A DNA stretch of 64,000 nt from Pseudonocardia sp. (GCF_025465255.1 NZ_JAODNI010000121.1:1-64000); one strand, 5' to 3'. Counted from the first letter of the stretch, positions 15,999-25,275 are shown. The notes: generated from the sequence alone by a model not told the origin. Made by a program: numbers and translations.

Positions 15999-17210
15999 TC
16001 AGAGACCGACGAAGTCCCCCAGGGCACGCAGCAGGCGGTCGACGTCGTCGTCGTTCGTGTAGGGGGCCAGGCCGATCCGCAGGGAGCCCGTGTCCCCCAG
16101 CCCGAGCCGGCGCGAGGCCTCCAGCGCGTAGAACGAGCCCGCCGGGGCGTTGACGTTGCGCTGGGCCAGGTAGCGGTAGGCCTTCTGCGGGTCCCCGTCC
16201 GGGAACTCGACGAGCAGGGTCGGCGTCCGGTGCGCCGCCCGGGACCGGACGACGACGCCCGGCAGCTGCGCGAGCCCCGCCTCGATCCGGGCGAGCAGCG
16301 GCGTCTCGTGCTCCTCGACCGCCGTCATGCCGGCCACGATCCGCTCCCGGCGCGGGGCGTCCTCACTGCCCTTGCCGCTCAGGTCCGCGAGGAAGCCGAC
16401 GGCCGCGGTCGTCCCCGCGAGCAGCTCGTAGGGCAGGGTGCCCAGCTCGAAGCGCTCCGGGACGTCGTCCGTGGACGGCGCGAGCTTGGCCGGTCGCAGC
16501 CCCTCGAGCAGCTCCGGATGGGCGGCGAGGACCCCGCAGTGAGGGCCGAGGAACTTGTAGGGCGAGCAGGCGAAGAAGTCCGCGCCCAGCTCCGCGACGT
16601 CGACGGGCACGTGCGCGGTCAGGTGTACGCCGTCGACGAACGCCAGCGCCCCGGCCGCGCGCGCCAGCCGGGTGATCTCCGCGACCGGGGGCCGCGTCCC
16701 CAGGATGTTCGACGACCCGGTGACGGCCACCAGCTTCGTGCGCGACGACAGCACGGCGGCGACGTGGTCCGCCGTGAGCTCCGCGGTCTCCGGATCGAAC
16801 TCGGCCCAGCGGACGGTCGCACCGGAGATCTCCGCGGCGAGCAGCCAGGGCCGGATGTTGGCGTCGTGGTCCAGGCTCGTGACGACGACCTCGTCCCCCG
16901 GCCCCCAGGTCGCGGCGAGGGCCCGGGCGAGGTCGTAGGTCAGCTGGGTCATGCTGCGGCCGAACACGATCCCGCGGGAGTCCGCGTTCAGCAGGTCCCC
17001 CATGGCGGCGCGGGCCCGTAGCACGATCCCGTCCGCGTGCCGCTCCGCCGCCGTGACGCGGCCCCGGTTGGCCAGCGGGGACAGCAGCGTCGTCGCCACG
17101 GCCTCGGCGACGGCGACCGGCACCTGGGACCCGCCGGGGCCGTCGAAGTGGGCCGCCCCCGCGGCGAGGGCGGGGAACCGGGACCGGAGCGTCGCGACGT
17201 CGTAGCTCAT
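15999..17210 (-). CDS. Cysteine desulfurase-like PLP enzyme (class V aminotransferase)
   Basis: 403 residues of the class V aminotransferase fold. Seen: AAHFDGPGGSQVP near the start, GIVFGRSMTQLTYDLARAL, DEVVVTSLDHDANIRPW, ALAFVDGVHLTAHVPVDV with the PLP-binding Asp, and FACSPYKFLGPHCGVLA with the Schiff-base Lys in SPYKF. The sequence matches the 'cysteine desulfurase-like' subgroup rather than IscS/SufS: the mobile Cys loop of true desulfurases is not obvious and no Fe-S scaffold gene is adjacent, so the reaction is uncertain. ATG at 17210. It is 73 bp upstream of the end of the MHS transporter gene on the same strand. Confidence 0.87.
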   Translation of the reverse strand: MSYDVATLRSRFPALAAGAAHFDGPGGSQVPVAVAEAVATTLLSPLANRGRVTAAERHADGIVLRARAAMGDLLNADSRGIVFGRSMTQLTYDLARALAATWGPGDEVVVTSLDHDANIRPWLLAAEISGATVRWAEFDPETAELTADHVAAVLSSRTKLVAVTGSSNILGTRPPVAEITRLARAAGALAFVDGVHLTAHVPVDVAELGADFFACSPYKFLGPHCGVLAAHPELLEGLRPAKLAPSTDDVPERFELGTLPYELLAGTTAAVGFLADLSGKGSEDAPRRERIVAGMTAVEEHETPLLARIEAGLAQLPGVVVRSRAAHRTPTLLVEFPDGDPQKAYRYLAQRNVNAPAGSFYALEASRRLGLGDTGSLRIGLAPYTNDDDVDRLLRALGDFVGL

Positions 17211-17232
17211 GTGCCCATAGTGGGGCGTCGCC

Positions 17233-17280
17233 GCTCGTGCGCGGAAGTCGTCGCCCTGGCAACGAGATCCGCGCACGGGC
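17233..17280 (-). terminator. Terminator hairpin after the MHS transporter gene
   Basis: A 13-bp stem (17233-17245 with 17268-17280, one G-T pair) with a 22-nt loop starts 4 bp past the transporter stop. The arm CTCGTGCGCGG matches the arms at 8825 and 11422. Confidence 0.6.
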
Positions 17281-17283
17281 GCG

Positions 17284-18585
17284 TCAGCGCAGGACGATGC
17301 CCTTCGTCTCCGGCAGGGTGAGGATCGTCAGGAACGCGATGACCGCCCCGCCCGCGACGTACCAGAAGAACGCCTGCGACGCCCCGGCCTCGGACAACGC
17401 CTGGATGACCAGCGGTGCCGTGCCGCCGAACACCGCGACCGTGAGGTTGTACCAGGCCCCGATGCCCAGCCCGCGCAGCTCGGTCGGGAAGAGCTCGCTC
17501 ATGATCGCCGGGGCGATGGACGTCATGGCCGTGTAGAGCGCGAGCCCGACGCCGAACACCACGAGCAGGTTGCCGAACCCGGGGCCGATCAGCGAGGAGA
17601 GCGGCACGATCAGGACCGCGGTCGCCGCGGACCAGACCAGCAGCTGCGGCTTGCGGCCGATCCGGTCCGAGAGCAGGCCCATCGGGTACTGCAGGAGCAC
17701 GAACAGCGCGGTCGCGATCGACAGCGCCAGGAACACCTCGCCCGCGTCCGCCCCCCGGGACTTCACCGCGAACGGCGTCAGCGCGGAGAAGAACGTGTAG
17801 TAGCAGAGCGTGGAGAGCAGCGTGAACCCGACGAGCTGCGCGACGGCCTTGGGGTGCTCGCGCAAGGTCGTGAGCAGCGGGTTCTTCAGCTCCTGGGCCT
17901 TGCGCTTGTTCTCCTCGAACTGCTCGGTCTCGGGGATGGTCCGGCGCAGCCACATGCCGAAGAAGCCCAGCAGCCCGCCGACCAGGAACGGGATCCGCCA
18001 GCCCCACGACGCGAGCTGGCCGTGGTCGAGGACCCCGGTCAGCAGCGCGCCCAGCAGCGAGGCGAGCAGCACCGCCGTGCCTGTCGAGATGTAGAAGAAC
18101 GACGAGTAGCGCCCGCGCATCGCCGGCGGCGCGACCTCGCCGAGGTAGGCCGACGCGTTCGAGACCTCGCCGCCCAGCGACATGCCCTGCGCGATCCGGG
18201 CCAGCACCAGCAGGATCGGCGCGAGCCAGCCGACCATCCCGAACGTCGGCAGGATCGCGATCACCAGCGAGCCACCGGCCATCAGCAGGATGGTCACGAA
18301 CATCGCCGTCCGGCGACCGCGCAGGTCGGCGAACCGGCCGAGCAGGTAACCGCCGAGCGGACGGAAGAAGAACGCCAGCGCGTACGTGGCGAACGTGCTC
18401 AGCAGGGCGAGCGCCTCGTTGCCGGCCGGGAAGATCTGGGTCGCGAAGTAGATCGAGAACGTCGCGTAGATCGTCCAGTCGTACCACTCGATAGCGTTGC
18501 CGATGGAGGCCGCGACGAGCGTCCGCACCGGCAACCGGTGCTTCTTCCCGCCGGTCGTGGTCGTCTTCGCCGACTGTTCGGTCAT
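17284..18585 (-). CDS. MHS-family (metabolite:H+ symporter) MFS transporter
   Basis: 433 residues with twelve predicted transmembrane helices. It belongs to the MHS group of the major facilitator superfamily, proton symporters for carboxylates, betaines or shikimate-like acids. Diagnostic parts: VAASIGNAIEWYDWTIYATFSIYFA in helix 1, FFFRPLGGYLLGRFADLRGRR (loop 2-3 motif), ARIAQGMSLGGEVSNASAYL and ETEQFEENKRKA in the central loop, then GLLSDRIGRKPQ in loop 8-9. ATG at 18585 with GGAGCAG upstream. It lies 38 bp after the histidine kinase gene on the same strand, so the two may be co-transcribed and the transporter may be what the kinase controls (inference). Confidence 0.9.
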   Translation of the reverse strand: MTEQSAKTTTTGGKKHRLPVRTLVAASIGNAIEWYDWTIYATFSIYFATQIFPAGNEALALLSTFATYALAFFFRPLGGYLLGRFADLRGRRTAMFVTILLMAGGSLVIAILPTFGMVGWLAPILLVLARIAQGMSLGGEVSNASAYLGEVAPPAMRGRYSSFFYISTGTAVLLASLLGALLTGVLDHGQLASWGWRIPFLVGGLLGFFGMWLRRTIPETEQFEENKRKAQELKNPLLTTLREHPKAVAQLVGFTLLSTLCYYTFFSALTPFAVKSRGADAGEVFLALSIATALFVLLQYPMGLLSDRIGRKPQLLVWSAATAVLIVPLSSLIGPGFGNLLVVFGVGLALYTAMTSIAPAIMSELFPTELRGLGIGAWYNLTVAVFGGTAPLVIQALSEAGASQAFFWYVAGGAVIAFLTILTLPETKGIVLR

Positions 18586-18623
18586 ACCTGCTCCCCCGCG
18601 ACGGCAACCGGATTCCCGGGAGG

Positions 18624-20174
18624 TTAGACGCGAACCACCGCCTCGTCACCCGGAAGGATGACCGGCTCCTGCGGCGCGGCCCCGGTCGGGAGCCGGACCG
18701 TGAACAGCGTCCGCCCGGGCGCACTGCACACTGTGATCGACCCGCCGTGCGCCGCCGTCACCGCCTCGACGATCGCCAGCCCGAGCCCGCTGCTCGCGGT
18801 CTCGTTCGCGGCGCGCGCCCGGGACGCCTCGCCCCGCGCGAACCGCTCGAAGACGTGTGGGAGCAGGTCCGCGGGGATGCCGGGCCCGGTGTCCGCGACG
18901 GTCAGCCGCACCTCGCGCCCACGGAAGGCCAGGCCCGCGGTGACCTCCGTGCCCTCCGGGGTGTGGGTACGGGCGTTGGCCAGCAGGTTCGTCAGGACCT
19001 GGGTCAGCCGGGCCCCGTCGCCGACGACCATCACCGGTTCGTCCGGCACCGTCAGCCGCCAGCGGTGCCGCGGGCCGGCCGCGCTCGCGTCGGACACCGC
19101 GTCGACGACGATCCGGGTGAGGTCGACGGGGAGCCGCTCCAGCGGGCGGCCGGCGTCGAGCCGGGCGAGCAGCAGCAGGTCCTCCACCAGCGCACTCATT
19201 CTCAACGACTGCGAGGAGATGCGCTGCAATGAGTACGCGGCCCCCGGGGGCAGCGCCGGGTCGCGGCCGCTCAGCTCGGCGTACCCGCGGATCGCGGCGA
19301 GCGGGGTGCGCAGCTCGTGGCTCGCGTCCGCGACGAACTGCCGCAGCTGCGTCTCGCTCGCGTGCCGGGCCTCCAGGGCGGCCGCGACGTTGTCCAGCAT
19401 CCGGTTGAGCGCCACACCGACCTGCCCGACCTCGGTCCGCGGGTCCGTGTCGAGGGCCGGCACCCGCTCGACGAGCTCGACGTCCCCGCTGTCCAGCCGC
19501 AGGTCCGACACCCGCGCCGCGGTTGCCGCAACCCGCTCCAGCGGCCGCAGCTCGCGGCGCACCGCGACGGCCCCGGCGACGCCGGCGACGAGCAGCGCCA
19601 CCCCGATCACCACGCCCTCCGCGAGCACCAGCAGCCCGAGCAGGTGATCGACCCCCGCCTGCGGCAGGCCGATGACCAGCACCGATCCGTCCCGGTCCAG
19701 AGTCGCGACGAGGCGGTAGGCGCCGAGGTCGCCGAGGTCCGCGCTGACCGGGTGCGCGCCCGGCAGGACCGCCGCGAGGGTCGCGTGCAGGTCGCCGGGG
19801 ACGGTCGAGGTGGCACCGCCGCGGTCGCTCACCACGGCGTCGGTGACGCTCCCCGCCACGACGACGGCGCCGACCGTCCGCGGCGCCTGGGCCGGACCGA
19901 GGAAGTCCGTACCGCCGTCCGGCTGCTCCCCGTGCGCGAGCCCGAGCGGAGGCGCCGAGCCGTGGTCCTGCTGCATGCCGACGAAGCGGCCGCGCGCGGA
20001 GGCGAGGTCGTCGTCGAGCTGGTCGAGCAGGAAGTGCCGCAGGGCGACGGCGGTCGCGATGCCGACCACGGCGCACACGGCGGCGAGCAGCAGCAGCACG
20101 GACGCGACGAGCCGCGCGTGCAGGGACCGCGGGCCCCTGTCCGCGACCGTCCTCGCCCGCCGTCCGCCCGTCAC
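18624..20174 (-). CDS. Sensor histidine kinase, no adjacent response regulator
   Basis: About 516 residues. Helix 1 is near residues 25-48 (LVASVLLLLAAVCAVVGIATAVAL), followed by an extracytoplasmic sensor region of ~120 residues and helix 2 (LLVLAEGVVIGVALLVAGVAGAVAV). A HAMP linker (RELRPLERVAATAARV) leads to the dimerisation domain with the H-box FVADASHELRTPLAAIRGYAE and a HATPase domain with N-box LTNLLANARTHTP, G1 DTGPGIP and G2 SSGLGLAIVEA. All catalytic boxes are intact. The GTG at 20174 is chosen because the basic RRART segment and first helix follow it; the frame is open to 20366. No response regulator is found on either side. Confidence 0.9.
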   Translation of the reverse strand: MTGGRRARTVADRGPRSLHARLVASVLLLLAAVCAVVGIATAVALRHFLLDQLDDDLASARGRFVGMQQDHGSAPPLGLAHGEQPDGGTDFLGPAQAPRTVGAVVVAGSVTDAVVSDRGGATSTVPGDLHATLAAVLPGAHPVSADLGDLGAYRLVATLDRDGSVLVIGLPQAGVDHLLGLLVLAEGVVIGVALLVAGVAGAVAVRRELRPLERVAATAARVSDLRLDSGDVELVERVPALDTDPRTEVGQVGVALNRMLDNVAAALEARHASETQLRQFVADASHELRTPLAAIRGYAELSGRDPALPPGAAYSLQRISSQSLRMSALVEDLLLLARLDAGRPLERLPVDLTRIVVDAVSDASAAGPRHRWRLTVPDEPVMVVGDGARLTQVLTNLLANARTHTPEGTEVTAGLAFRGREVRLTVADTGPGIPADLLPHVFERFARGEASRARAANETASSGLGLAIVEAVTAAHGGSITVCSAPGRTLFTVRLPTGAAPQEPVILPGDEAVVRV

Positions 20175-20262
20175 GGGTCGAGGGTGCGCCCCTGGGTTGT
20201 GGGCGATCTGGGACGTCCCTGTGAGTCGGCTGTCAGCGCCCCGGCGTGGCACGGTGATCACC

Positions 20263-21765
20263 GTGCCCGCACCTCGCTCGCGCCTCCTGCTCGAGACCGT
20301 CCTCGACGACGGTTCGTTCCGCTCCTGGGACAGCACGCCCGCGCCCGTCCCGCTGATCTCGGACACGCCCGCCTACCGGGCCGAGCTCGCCGCCGCGCAC
20401 GAGCGCAGCGGCGTCGACGAGGCGGTGGTGACGGGCGAGGGCCGGATCGACGGCCGCCGGGTCGCGGTGGTGTGCAGCGAGTTCGCGTTCCTCGCGGGCT
20501 CGATCGGCGTCGCGACGGCCGAGCGGCTGATCGGCGCCATCGAGCGGGCCACCGCGGAGCGCCTGCCGCTGCTCGCCGCCACGGCGTCCGGGGGGACCCG
20601 GATGCAGGAGGGTGCGCTCGCGTTCCTGCGGATGGCGGCGATCTCGGCTGCGGTCACCGCGCACCGCGCCTCGGGCCTCGCCTATCTCGTCTACCTGCGG
20701 CATCCGACGACGGGCGGGGTCTTCGCCTCCTGGGGCTCGCTCGGCCACGTCACCGTCGCCGAGCCCGGCGCGCTCGTCGGCTTCCTCGGGCCGAAGGTCT
20801 ACTCGGCGCTGCACGGCGAAGCCTTCCCGGACGGCGTGCAGACCGCGGAGAACCTGCACCGGCACGGTCTCGTCGACGCGGTGCTGCCCGCGGACCGGCT
20901 CGCGGGCGTCGCGGCGCGGGTGCTGGCCATGCTCGACCCGGTCGACCCGATGGTGCCGCCGCCCGGTCCCCCGTCCCGCACCGAACCCGCGGACCCGGAG
21001 GCGGACGCCTGGACGTCGATCACGATCTCCCGGCGACCGGAGCGGCCCGGCGTGCGGGACCTGCTGCGCCTCGCGGCCACGGACGTCATCCCCCTGGCGG
21101 GGACCGGCGAGGGCGAGGCCGGGACGGGGCTGCTGCTGGCGCTGGTGCGGTTCGGCAGCGTCGCCTGCGTGCTGATCGGCCAGGACCGCCGCGCCCAGGC
21201 CCGCTCCCCGCTCGGGCCCGGCGCGCTGCGGACGGCGCGGCGCGGGATGCGGCTGGCCGGGGAGCTGGGCCTGCCGCTCGTCTCGGTGATCGACACGACG
21301 GGTGCGTCCCTGTCCGTCGAGGCGGAGGAGGGCGGGCTGGCCGGGGAGATCGCCCGCTGCCTCGGCGACCTCACCGAGCTCTCGGTGCCGACGGTCTCGG
21401 TGCTGCTCGGGCAGGGCACCGGCGGGGCAGCGCTGGCCCTGCTGCCGACGGACCGGGTCGTCGCCGCGCGGCACGGCTGGCTCACCCCGCTCCCGCCGGA
21501 GGGCGCCAGCACGATCGTCCACGGCACGCCGGACCAGGCGGCGGACGTCGCGGCGTCCCAGCACGTCCGCAGCGTCGACCTGTTCCGGGCGGGGGCGGTG
21601 GACACGATCGTCGACGAGCTCCCGGACGCCGCGGACGAGCCGGAGGCCTTCACCGGGCGAGTGGCCGCGACGATCGAGACGGAGCTGCGGGCGCTGCTCC
21701 CGCTGTCCCCGATGGACCGCCTGGTGCGACGACGGCGGCGCTATCGGACCCTCGGCCTGCGCTGA
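20263..21765 (+). CDS. Acyl-CoA carboxylase carboxyltransferase, beta and alpha halves in one chain
   Basis: About 500 residues with two crotonase-fold halves. The N-terminal half is AccD-like: DEAVVTGEGRIDGRRVAVVCSEFAFLAGSIGVATAERL, LPLLAATASGGTRMQEGALAFLRMA (oxyanion GGTR loop) and GALVGFLGPKV. The C-terminal half is AccA-like: VACVLIGQDRR, LVSVIDTTGASLSVEAEEGGLAGEIARCL and SVLLGQGTGGAALALLPTDRVV. It would move a carboxyl group from biotin to an acyl-CoA. The zinc finger of bacterial AccD is absent, and no biotin carboxylase or biotin carrier gene is nearby. Two in-frame GTGs (20254, 20263) precede the conserved PRSRLLLETVLDDGSF start; the second is used here. Confidence 0.86.
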   Translation: MPAPRSRLLLETVLDDGSFRSWDSTPAPVPLISDTPAYRAELAAAHERSGVDEAVVTGEGRIDGRRVAVVCSEFAFLAGSIGVATAERLIGAIERATAERLPLLAATASGGTRMQEGALAFLRMAAISAAVTAHRASGLAYLVYLRHPTTGGVFASWGSLGHVTVAEPGALVGFLGPKVYSALHGEAFPDGVQTAENLHRHGLVDAVLPADRLAGVAARVLAMLDPVDPMVPPPGPPSRTEPADPEADAWTSITISRRPERPGVRDLLRLAATDVIPLAGTGEGEAGTGLLLALVRFGSVACVLIGQDRRAQARSPLGPGALRTARRGMRLAGELGLPLVSVIDTTGASLSVEAEEGGLAGEIARCLGDLTELSVPTVSVLLGQGTGGAALALLPTDRVVAARHGWLTPLPPEGASTIVHGTPDQAADVAASQHVRSVDLFRAGAVDTIVDELPDAADEPEAFTGRVAATIETELRALLPLSPMDRLVRRRRRYRTLGLR

Positions 21766-21787
21766 CGGCCCGCCCCTGATCCGCGGC

Positions 21788-23851
21788 TCAGCGCTCGTCG
21801 GCGTCCAGCGCCGCCGCGATCGCGATCGTCTCCGGGCCCGGTTCGGCCCACCGGGCGAGCACGCTGCCGCCGGCGTCGCGGAGCTCCCGCACCCACTGCA
21901 CCCCGCGCAGGGCGTTCGTCAGGAACGCCCCGTCCGCCCCGGCCAGCTCCCCGAGCGTGACGACGGCGGGTCGCGCGTCCGGCCGCTCGTCCAGCACGGC
22001 CTGGCGTGCGGTCCCGGGCAGGATCCGGCCGTCCAGCGGCGGCGTCCGGACCAGCCCGTCCCGCACCGTGAACACGGACGAGCGGGTGGACTCGAGGACC
22101 GGGCCGGCGTCGTCGACGAGCAGGGGTGTCTCCCCGGCGCCAACCGCGGCCTCGTGCGCGTCCAGCCAGGCCCGGTCGACGAGCTTGTGCCGCTCACCTG
22201 CGGTCTCCGTACACACCCGCAGCACCAGGCCGGGCTGCGCGGCGAGCGGGACGGGCTCGAAGGGAGCCACGGCCACGCGCACACGGTCCGGCGAGCCCGG
22301 GTGGGCGACGACCCGCATCCGAGCGGCGGTCCTCGTGGGCTCCGCCGCCAGGGCAAGGGCCACCGCCGCCTCGACGTCCGCGCTGAGCCGCACTCCGTAG
22401 GCCTCCCAGTACGAGCGCCGCAGCCGCCCGACGTGGTCCGCCAGCCGCCGCACCCGGCCGCCGCGGAGCAGGATCGTCTCGAAGATCCCCCCGGCCGGAT
22501 CCGCCACGCGTGCCGTCGGGGCCGCGGGAACGGCCGCGCCGAGGACCTCCAGGACGGGGGCCGCCTTGGTGAGGCACTCCGCCCACTCCTCGGCGGGCGT
22601 CGAGTCGACCGTGACCCCGCCGCCGACGCCGAGCCGGGCCCGGCCGTCCGGGGTGAGCTCCAGCGTCCGGATCGCCACCGCCAGCTCCAGGCCGGCCAGC
22701 GGGCTCAGGTACCCCAGCGCCCCGGTGAAGAGCCCGCGCGGTGCCGCCTCCAGCTCCTCGATGAGCTCGACCGCCCGGATCTTCGGCGTCCCCGTCACCG
22801 AGCCGGGCGGGAAGGCCGCGCGCAGCAGATCCGCGTCGTCCCGGCCGGCGGCGAGGGTGCCGCGGACCTCCGAGACGAGATGCCAGACCCCCGCATGCGG
22901 TTCGACGGCGAGCAGCCGCGGCACCGTGACCGTGCCCGTCGCGCAGACCCGGGCGAGGTCGTTGCGCATCAGGTCGACGATCATCACGTTCTCCGCGGCG
23001 TCCTTCGCCGACGCCGCCAGGCGGGCGCGTTCGTGCTGGTCCGCAGCCCCGGTGCGGGGGCGGGTGCCCTTGATCGGCGCCGTCCGGACCACCCGGCCCT
23101 CCCGATGCAGGAACAGCTCCGGGCTCGCGCTCACCGCCGTCCCGGCCGGGTCCGCGACGAATCCCGCCCGGGCCGGCCCGTGCGCCTCGACCAGCCGGGC
23201 CCAGGCGTCGTGTGCCGAGCCGGTGAACCGCGCGTCGAGCTGCGTGGCGATGTTGACCTGGTAGATCTCGCCGCGGCGGATGGCGCGCACGGCCTCCTCG
23301 ACGGCGACGACGTGCGCGGTCCGGCCCGCGGGCCCGATCCCCTCGGGCCCGATGCCGCGGAGCCGGGCCGGGACCGGCGACGACGGCCGGTGCAGGTCCG
23401 CGACGACCGCGGCACGGCGCTCGGCGGCCCTCTCGGCCGAGATCCCGTACGGGCCGGGCCCGAGCAGGGCCTCGTACCACCAGGCGGCGCCGTCGAACCG
23501 GAGGACGTCCGGGTACCAGGCGAGGCTGCGCCGCGGGAACGGTGCCGCCCGCCCCGGGAAGGACAGGTAGCCGAACCACCCCCCGCCCACCAGCGCGTCG
23601 CCGGGCTCGGGCGCCGGGACCGCCGGCAGGAACGGGTCCGCGGGCCCGGCGAGCGGAGCCGGGTCGCATGTCACGAGCCCGCCCCGGGACCACGCCCCGG
23701 ACCACGCCGTCACCCGCTCCCGCCCCGCCAGCCGGCGGACCGCCTCGGCCACCCCGACCTCCGCGGGCACGTCGAGCGGGATCGCGCAGGTCCGGAGCGC
23801 GGAGGTCGGCACTTCGGAGACAGGGAGCCCGGAGGCGGGGGCCGCGGTCAC
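21788..23851 (-). CDS. pabBC: Aminodeoxychorismate synthase component I fused to aminodeoxychorismate lyase
   Basis: About 687 residues in two parts. Residues ~1-440 are chorismate-utilising PabB: GEIYQVNIATQL, FLHREGRVVRTAPIKGTRPR (the PIKGT Lys marks PabB rather than TrpE), ENVMIVDLMRNDLARVC and FPPGSVTGTPKIRAVELIEELE. Residues ~450-687 are a class IV aminotransferase-fold lyase like PabC: GGIFETILL, HKLVDRAWLDAHEAA with the PLP Lys, and GPVLESTRSSVFTV. One polypeptide would turn chorismate to 4-aminobenzoate for folate, with glutamine amidotransferase PabA supplied elsewhere or ammonia used directly. GTG at 23851. It is a single-gene unit, divergent from the L,D-transpeptidase gene. Confidence 0.92.
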   Translation of the reverse strand: MTAAPASGLPVSEVPTSALRTCAIPLDVPAEVGVAEAVRRLAGRERVTAWSGAWSRGGLVTCDPAPLAGPADPFLPAVPAPEPGDALVGGGWFGYLSFPGRAAPFPRRSLAWYPDVLRFDGAAWWYEALLGPGPYGISAERAAERRAAVVADLHRPSSPVPARLRGIGPEGIGPAGRTAHVVAVEEAVRAIRRGEIYQVNIATQLDARFTGSAHDAWARLVEAHGPARAGFVADPAGTAVSASPELFLHREGRVVRTAPIKGTRPRTGAADQHERARLAASAKDAAENVMIVDLMRNDLARVCATGTVTVPRLLAVEPHAGVWHLVSEVRGTLAAGRDDADLLRAAFPPGSVTGTPKIRAVELIEELEAAPRGLFTGALGYLSPLAGLELAVAIRTLELTPDGRARLGVGGGVTVDSTPAEEWAECLTKAAPVLEVLGAAVPAAPTARVADPAGGIFETILLRGGRVRRLADHVGRLRRSYWEAYGVRLSADVEAAVALALAAEPTRTAARMRVVAHPGSPDRVRVAVAPFEPVPLAAQPGLVLRVCTETAGERHKLVDRAWLDAHEAAVGAGETPLLVDDAGPVLESTRSSVFTVRDGLVRTPPLDGRILPGTARQAVLDERPDARPAVVTLGELAGADGAFLTNALRGVQWVRELRDAGGSVLARWAEPGPETIAIAAALDADER

Positions 23852-24036
23852 CCGGACATCATCCCCGCCGACGACGAGCAGGCCTTCAGGGGTGTCAGGT
23901 GCTCCGTTCGGTCTATATCTCTGTCCGCCGGACGGGCGGATCATGGAGTCGTTAGTGAATCGAGACCGGAGGAGCGAAACACGGCGCGACGTGCACCGAT
24001 AGTCGCGGTGAGTGACACATGACAAGAGGGGGAAGC

Positions 24037-25266
24037 GTGCAGTCCGTGCACACGAGCGTGCTCCGGCGGGTCCTCGCCGGGGCGGTCGCGCTGGGGACGG
24101 TGGCGGCGTTGGCCGTCGGCTGTGCGACGGCCTCGGCCCGCTCCCCGCGGGACTCCGCCGCCGCGGGGACGCAGCAGGCCGCGCCCGCCCCGGAGGCGAT
24201 CATCCCCGTCGTCAGCGTCCAGCCCGCCGCGGACACGGCGGACTTCGGCCCGGCCTCGTCGGTCAGCGCGTCCACCACGGCCGGTACGCTGCGTGACGTC
24301 GCCCTCACATCCTCGAGGGGCACGTCGGTCGCCGGGACGCTCTCGGCGGACGGCCGGCAGTGGACCGCAACGGAGCCGCTGGGCTACGGCACGGACTACA
24401 CCTGGAGCGGCTCCGCGGTCGCCCCGGACGGCAGCGCCACCCCGCTGACCGGCTCGTTCTCCACCGTGAGTCCGACGAGGACCGTCCGCGCGTGGACGAA
24501 CATCGCCGACGGCGCCACGGTCGGCGTCGCGGCCCCGATCGAGATCAGCTTCAGCCGGGACCTGTCCGACGAGGCCAAGGCCGAGGTCGAGCGCACCCTG
24601 GCGGTGACGACGTCGGTGCCGGTCGAGGGCGCCTGGGCCTGGTTGCCCGACGGCCCGGACGGTTCCCGCGTGCACTACCGACCCAAGGAGTACTGGCCGG
24701 CGAACACCCAGGTCGGCGTGAGCGCGAAGATCTACGGGCACGACCTCGGCGCCGCCGGGTTCGGCAAGGCGGACGTCGCCAGCACCTTCACGATCGGCCG
24801 CAGCCAGATCGTGAAGGCGGCGGAGGACAGCCACCACATCGTCGTCGTCCGGGACGGCCTGCAGGTGATGGACCTGCCCGCCAGCTACGGCATGGAGTCG
24901 GACCCGAACCGCGTCACCCGCAACGGCGTGCACATCGTGATGGCGAAGTCCGAGAAGGTCCTCATGTCCAACCCGGCCTACGGGTACGAGAACGTGCCGG
25001 AGTACTGGGCGGTCCGGATCTCCAACAACGGCGAGTTCATCCACGCCAACCCCGCGTCGACCTCGGCGCAGGGCAGGCGCAACATCTCGCACGGCTGCAT
25101 CAACCTGTCCACCGCGAACGCGAAGGCCTACTTCGACACCGCGCTGTACGGGGACCCGGTGGAGGTCACCGGGAGCAGCGTGCCGCTCTCCGCCGAGGAC
25201 GGCGACGTCTACGACTGGACCATCCCCTGGGACCGGTGGAAGGCGATGTCGAAGCTCGCCGCCTGA
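24037..25266 (+). CDS. L,D-transpeptidase, Ig-domain lipoprotein (LdtMt2-like)
   Basis: About 409 residues, outer-face peptidoglycan cross-linking enzyme. Signal region VLRRVLAGAVALGTVAALAVGCATA has a lipobox-like LAVGC. Two Ig-like domains follow (about residues 65-145 and 150-250; for example LSADGRQWTATEPLGYGTDYTW, and ADGATVGVAAPIEISFSRDL), then the YkuD domain from ~255 with VRISNNGEFIHAN and the catalytic RNISHGCINLSTANAKAYF. The C-terminal WTIPWDRWKAMSK resembles LdtMt2 closely. The ATG at 24019 is in frame, but the AGAGGGGG just after it makes the GTG at 24037 the likelier start. It converges on the acyl-CoA ligase gene. Confidence 0.93.
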   Translation: MQSVHTSVLRRVLAGAVALGTVAALAVGCATASARSPRDSAAAGTQQAAPAPEAIIPVVSVQPAADTADFGPASSVSASTTAGTLRDVALTSSRGTSVAGTLSADGRQWTATEPLGYGTDYTWSGSAVAPDGSATPLTGSFSTVSPTRTVRAWTNIADGATVGVAAPIEISFSRDLSDEAKAEVERTLAVTTSVPVEGAWAWLPDGPDGSRVHYRPKEYWPANTQVGVSAKIYGHDLGAAGFGKADVASTFTIGRSQIVKAAEDSHHIVVVRDGLQVMDLPASYGMESDPNRVTRNGVHIVMAKSEKVLMSNPAYGYENVPEYWAVRISNNGEFIHANPASTSAQGRRNISHGCINLSTANAKAYFDTALYGDPVEVTGSSVPLSAEDGDVYDWTIPWDRWKAMSKLAA

Positions 25267-25275
25267 TCCTCCCCA

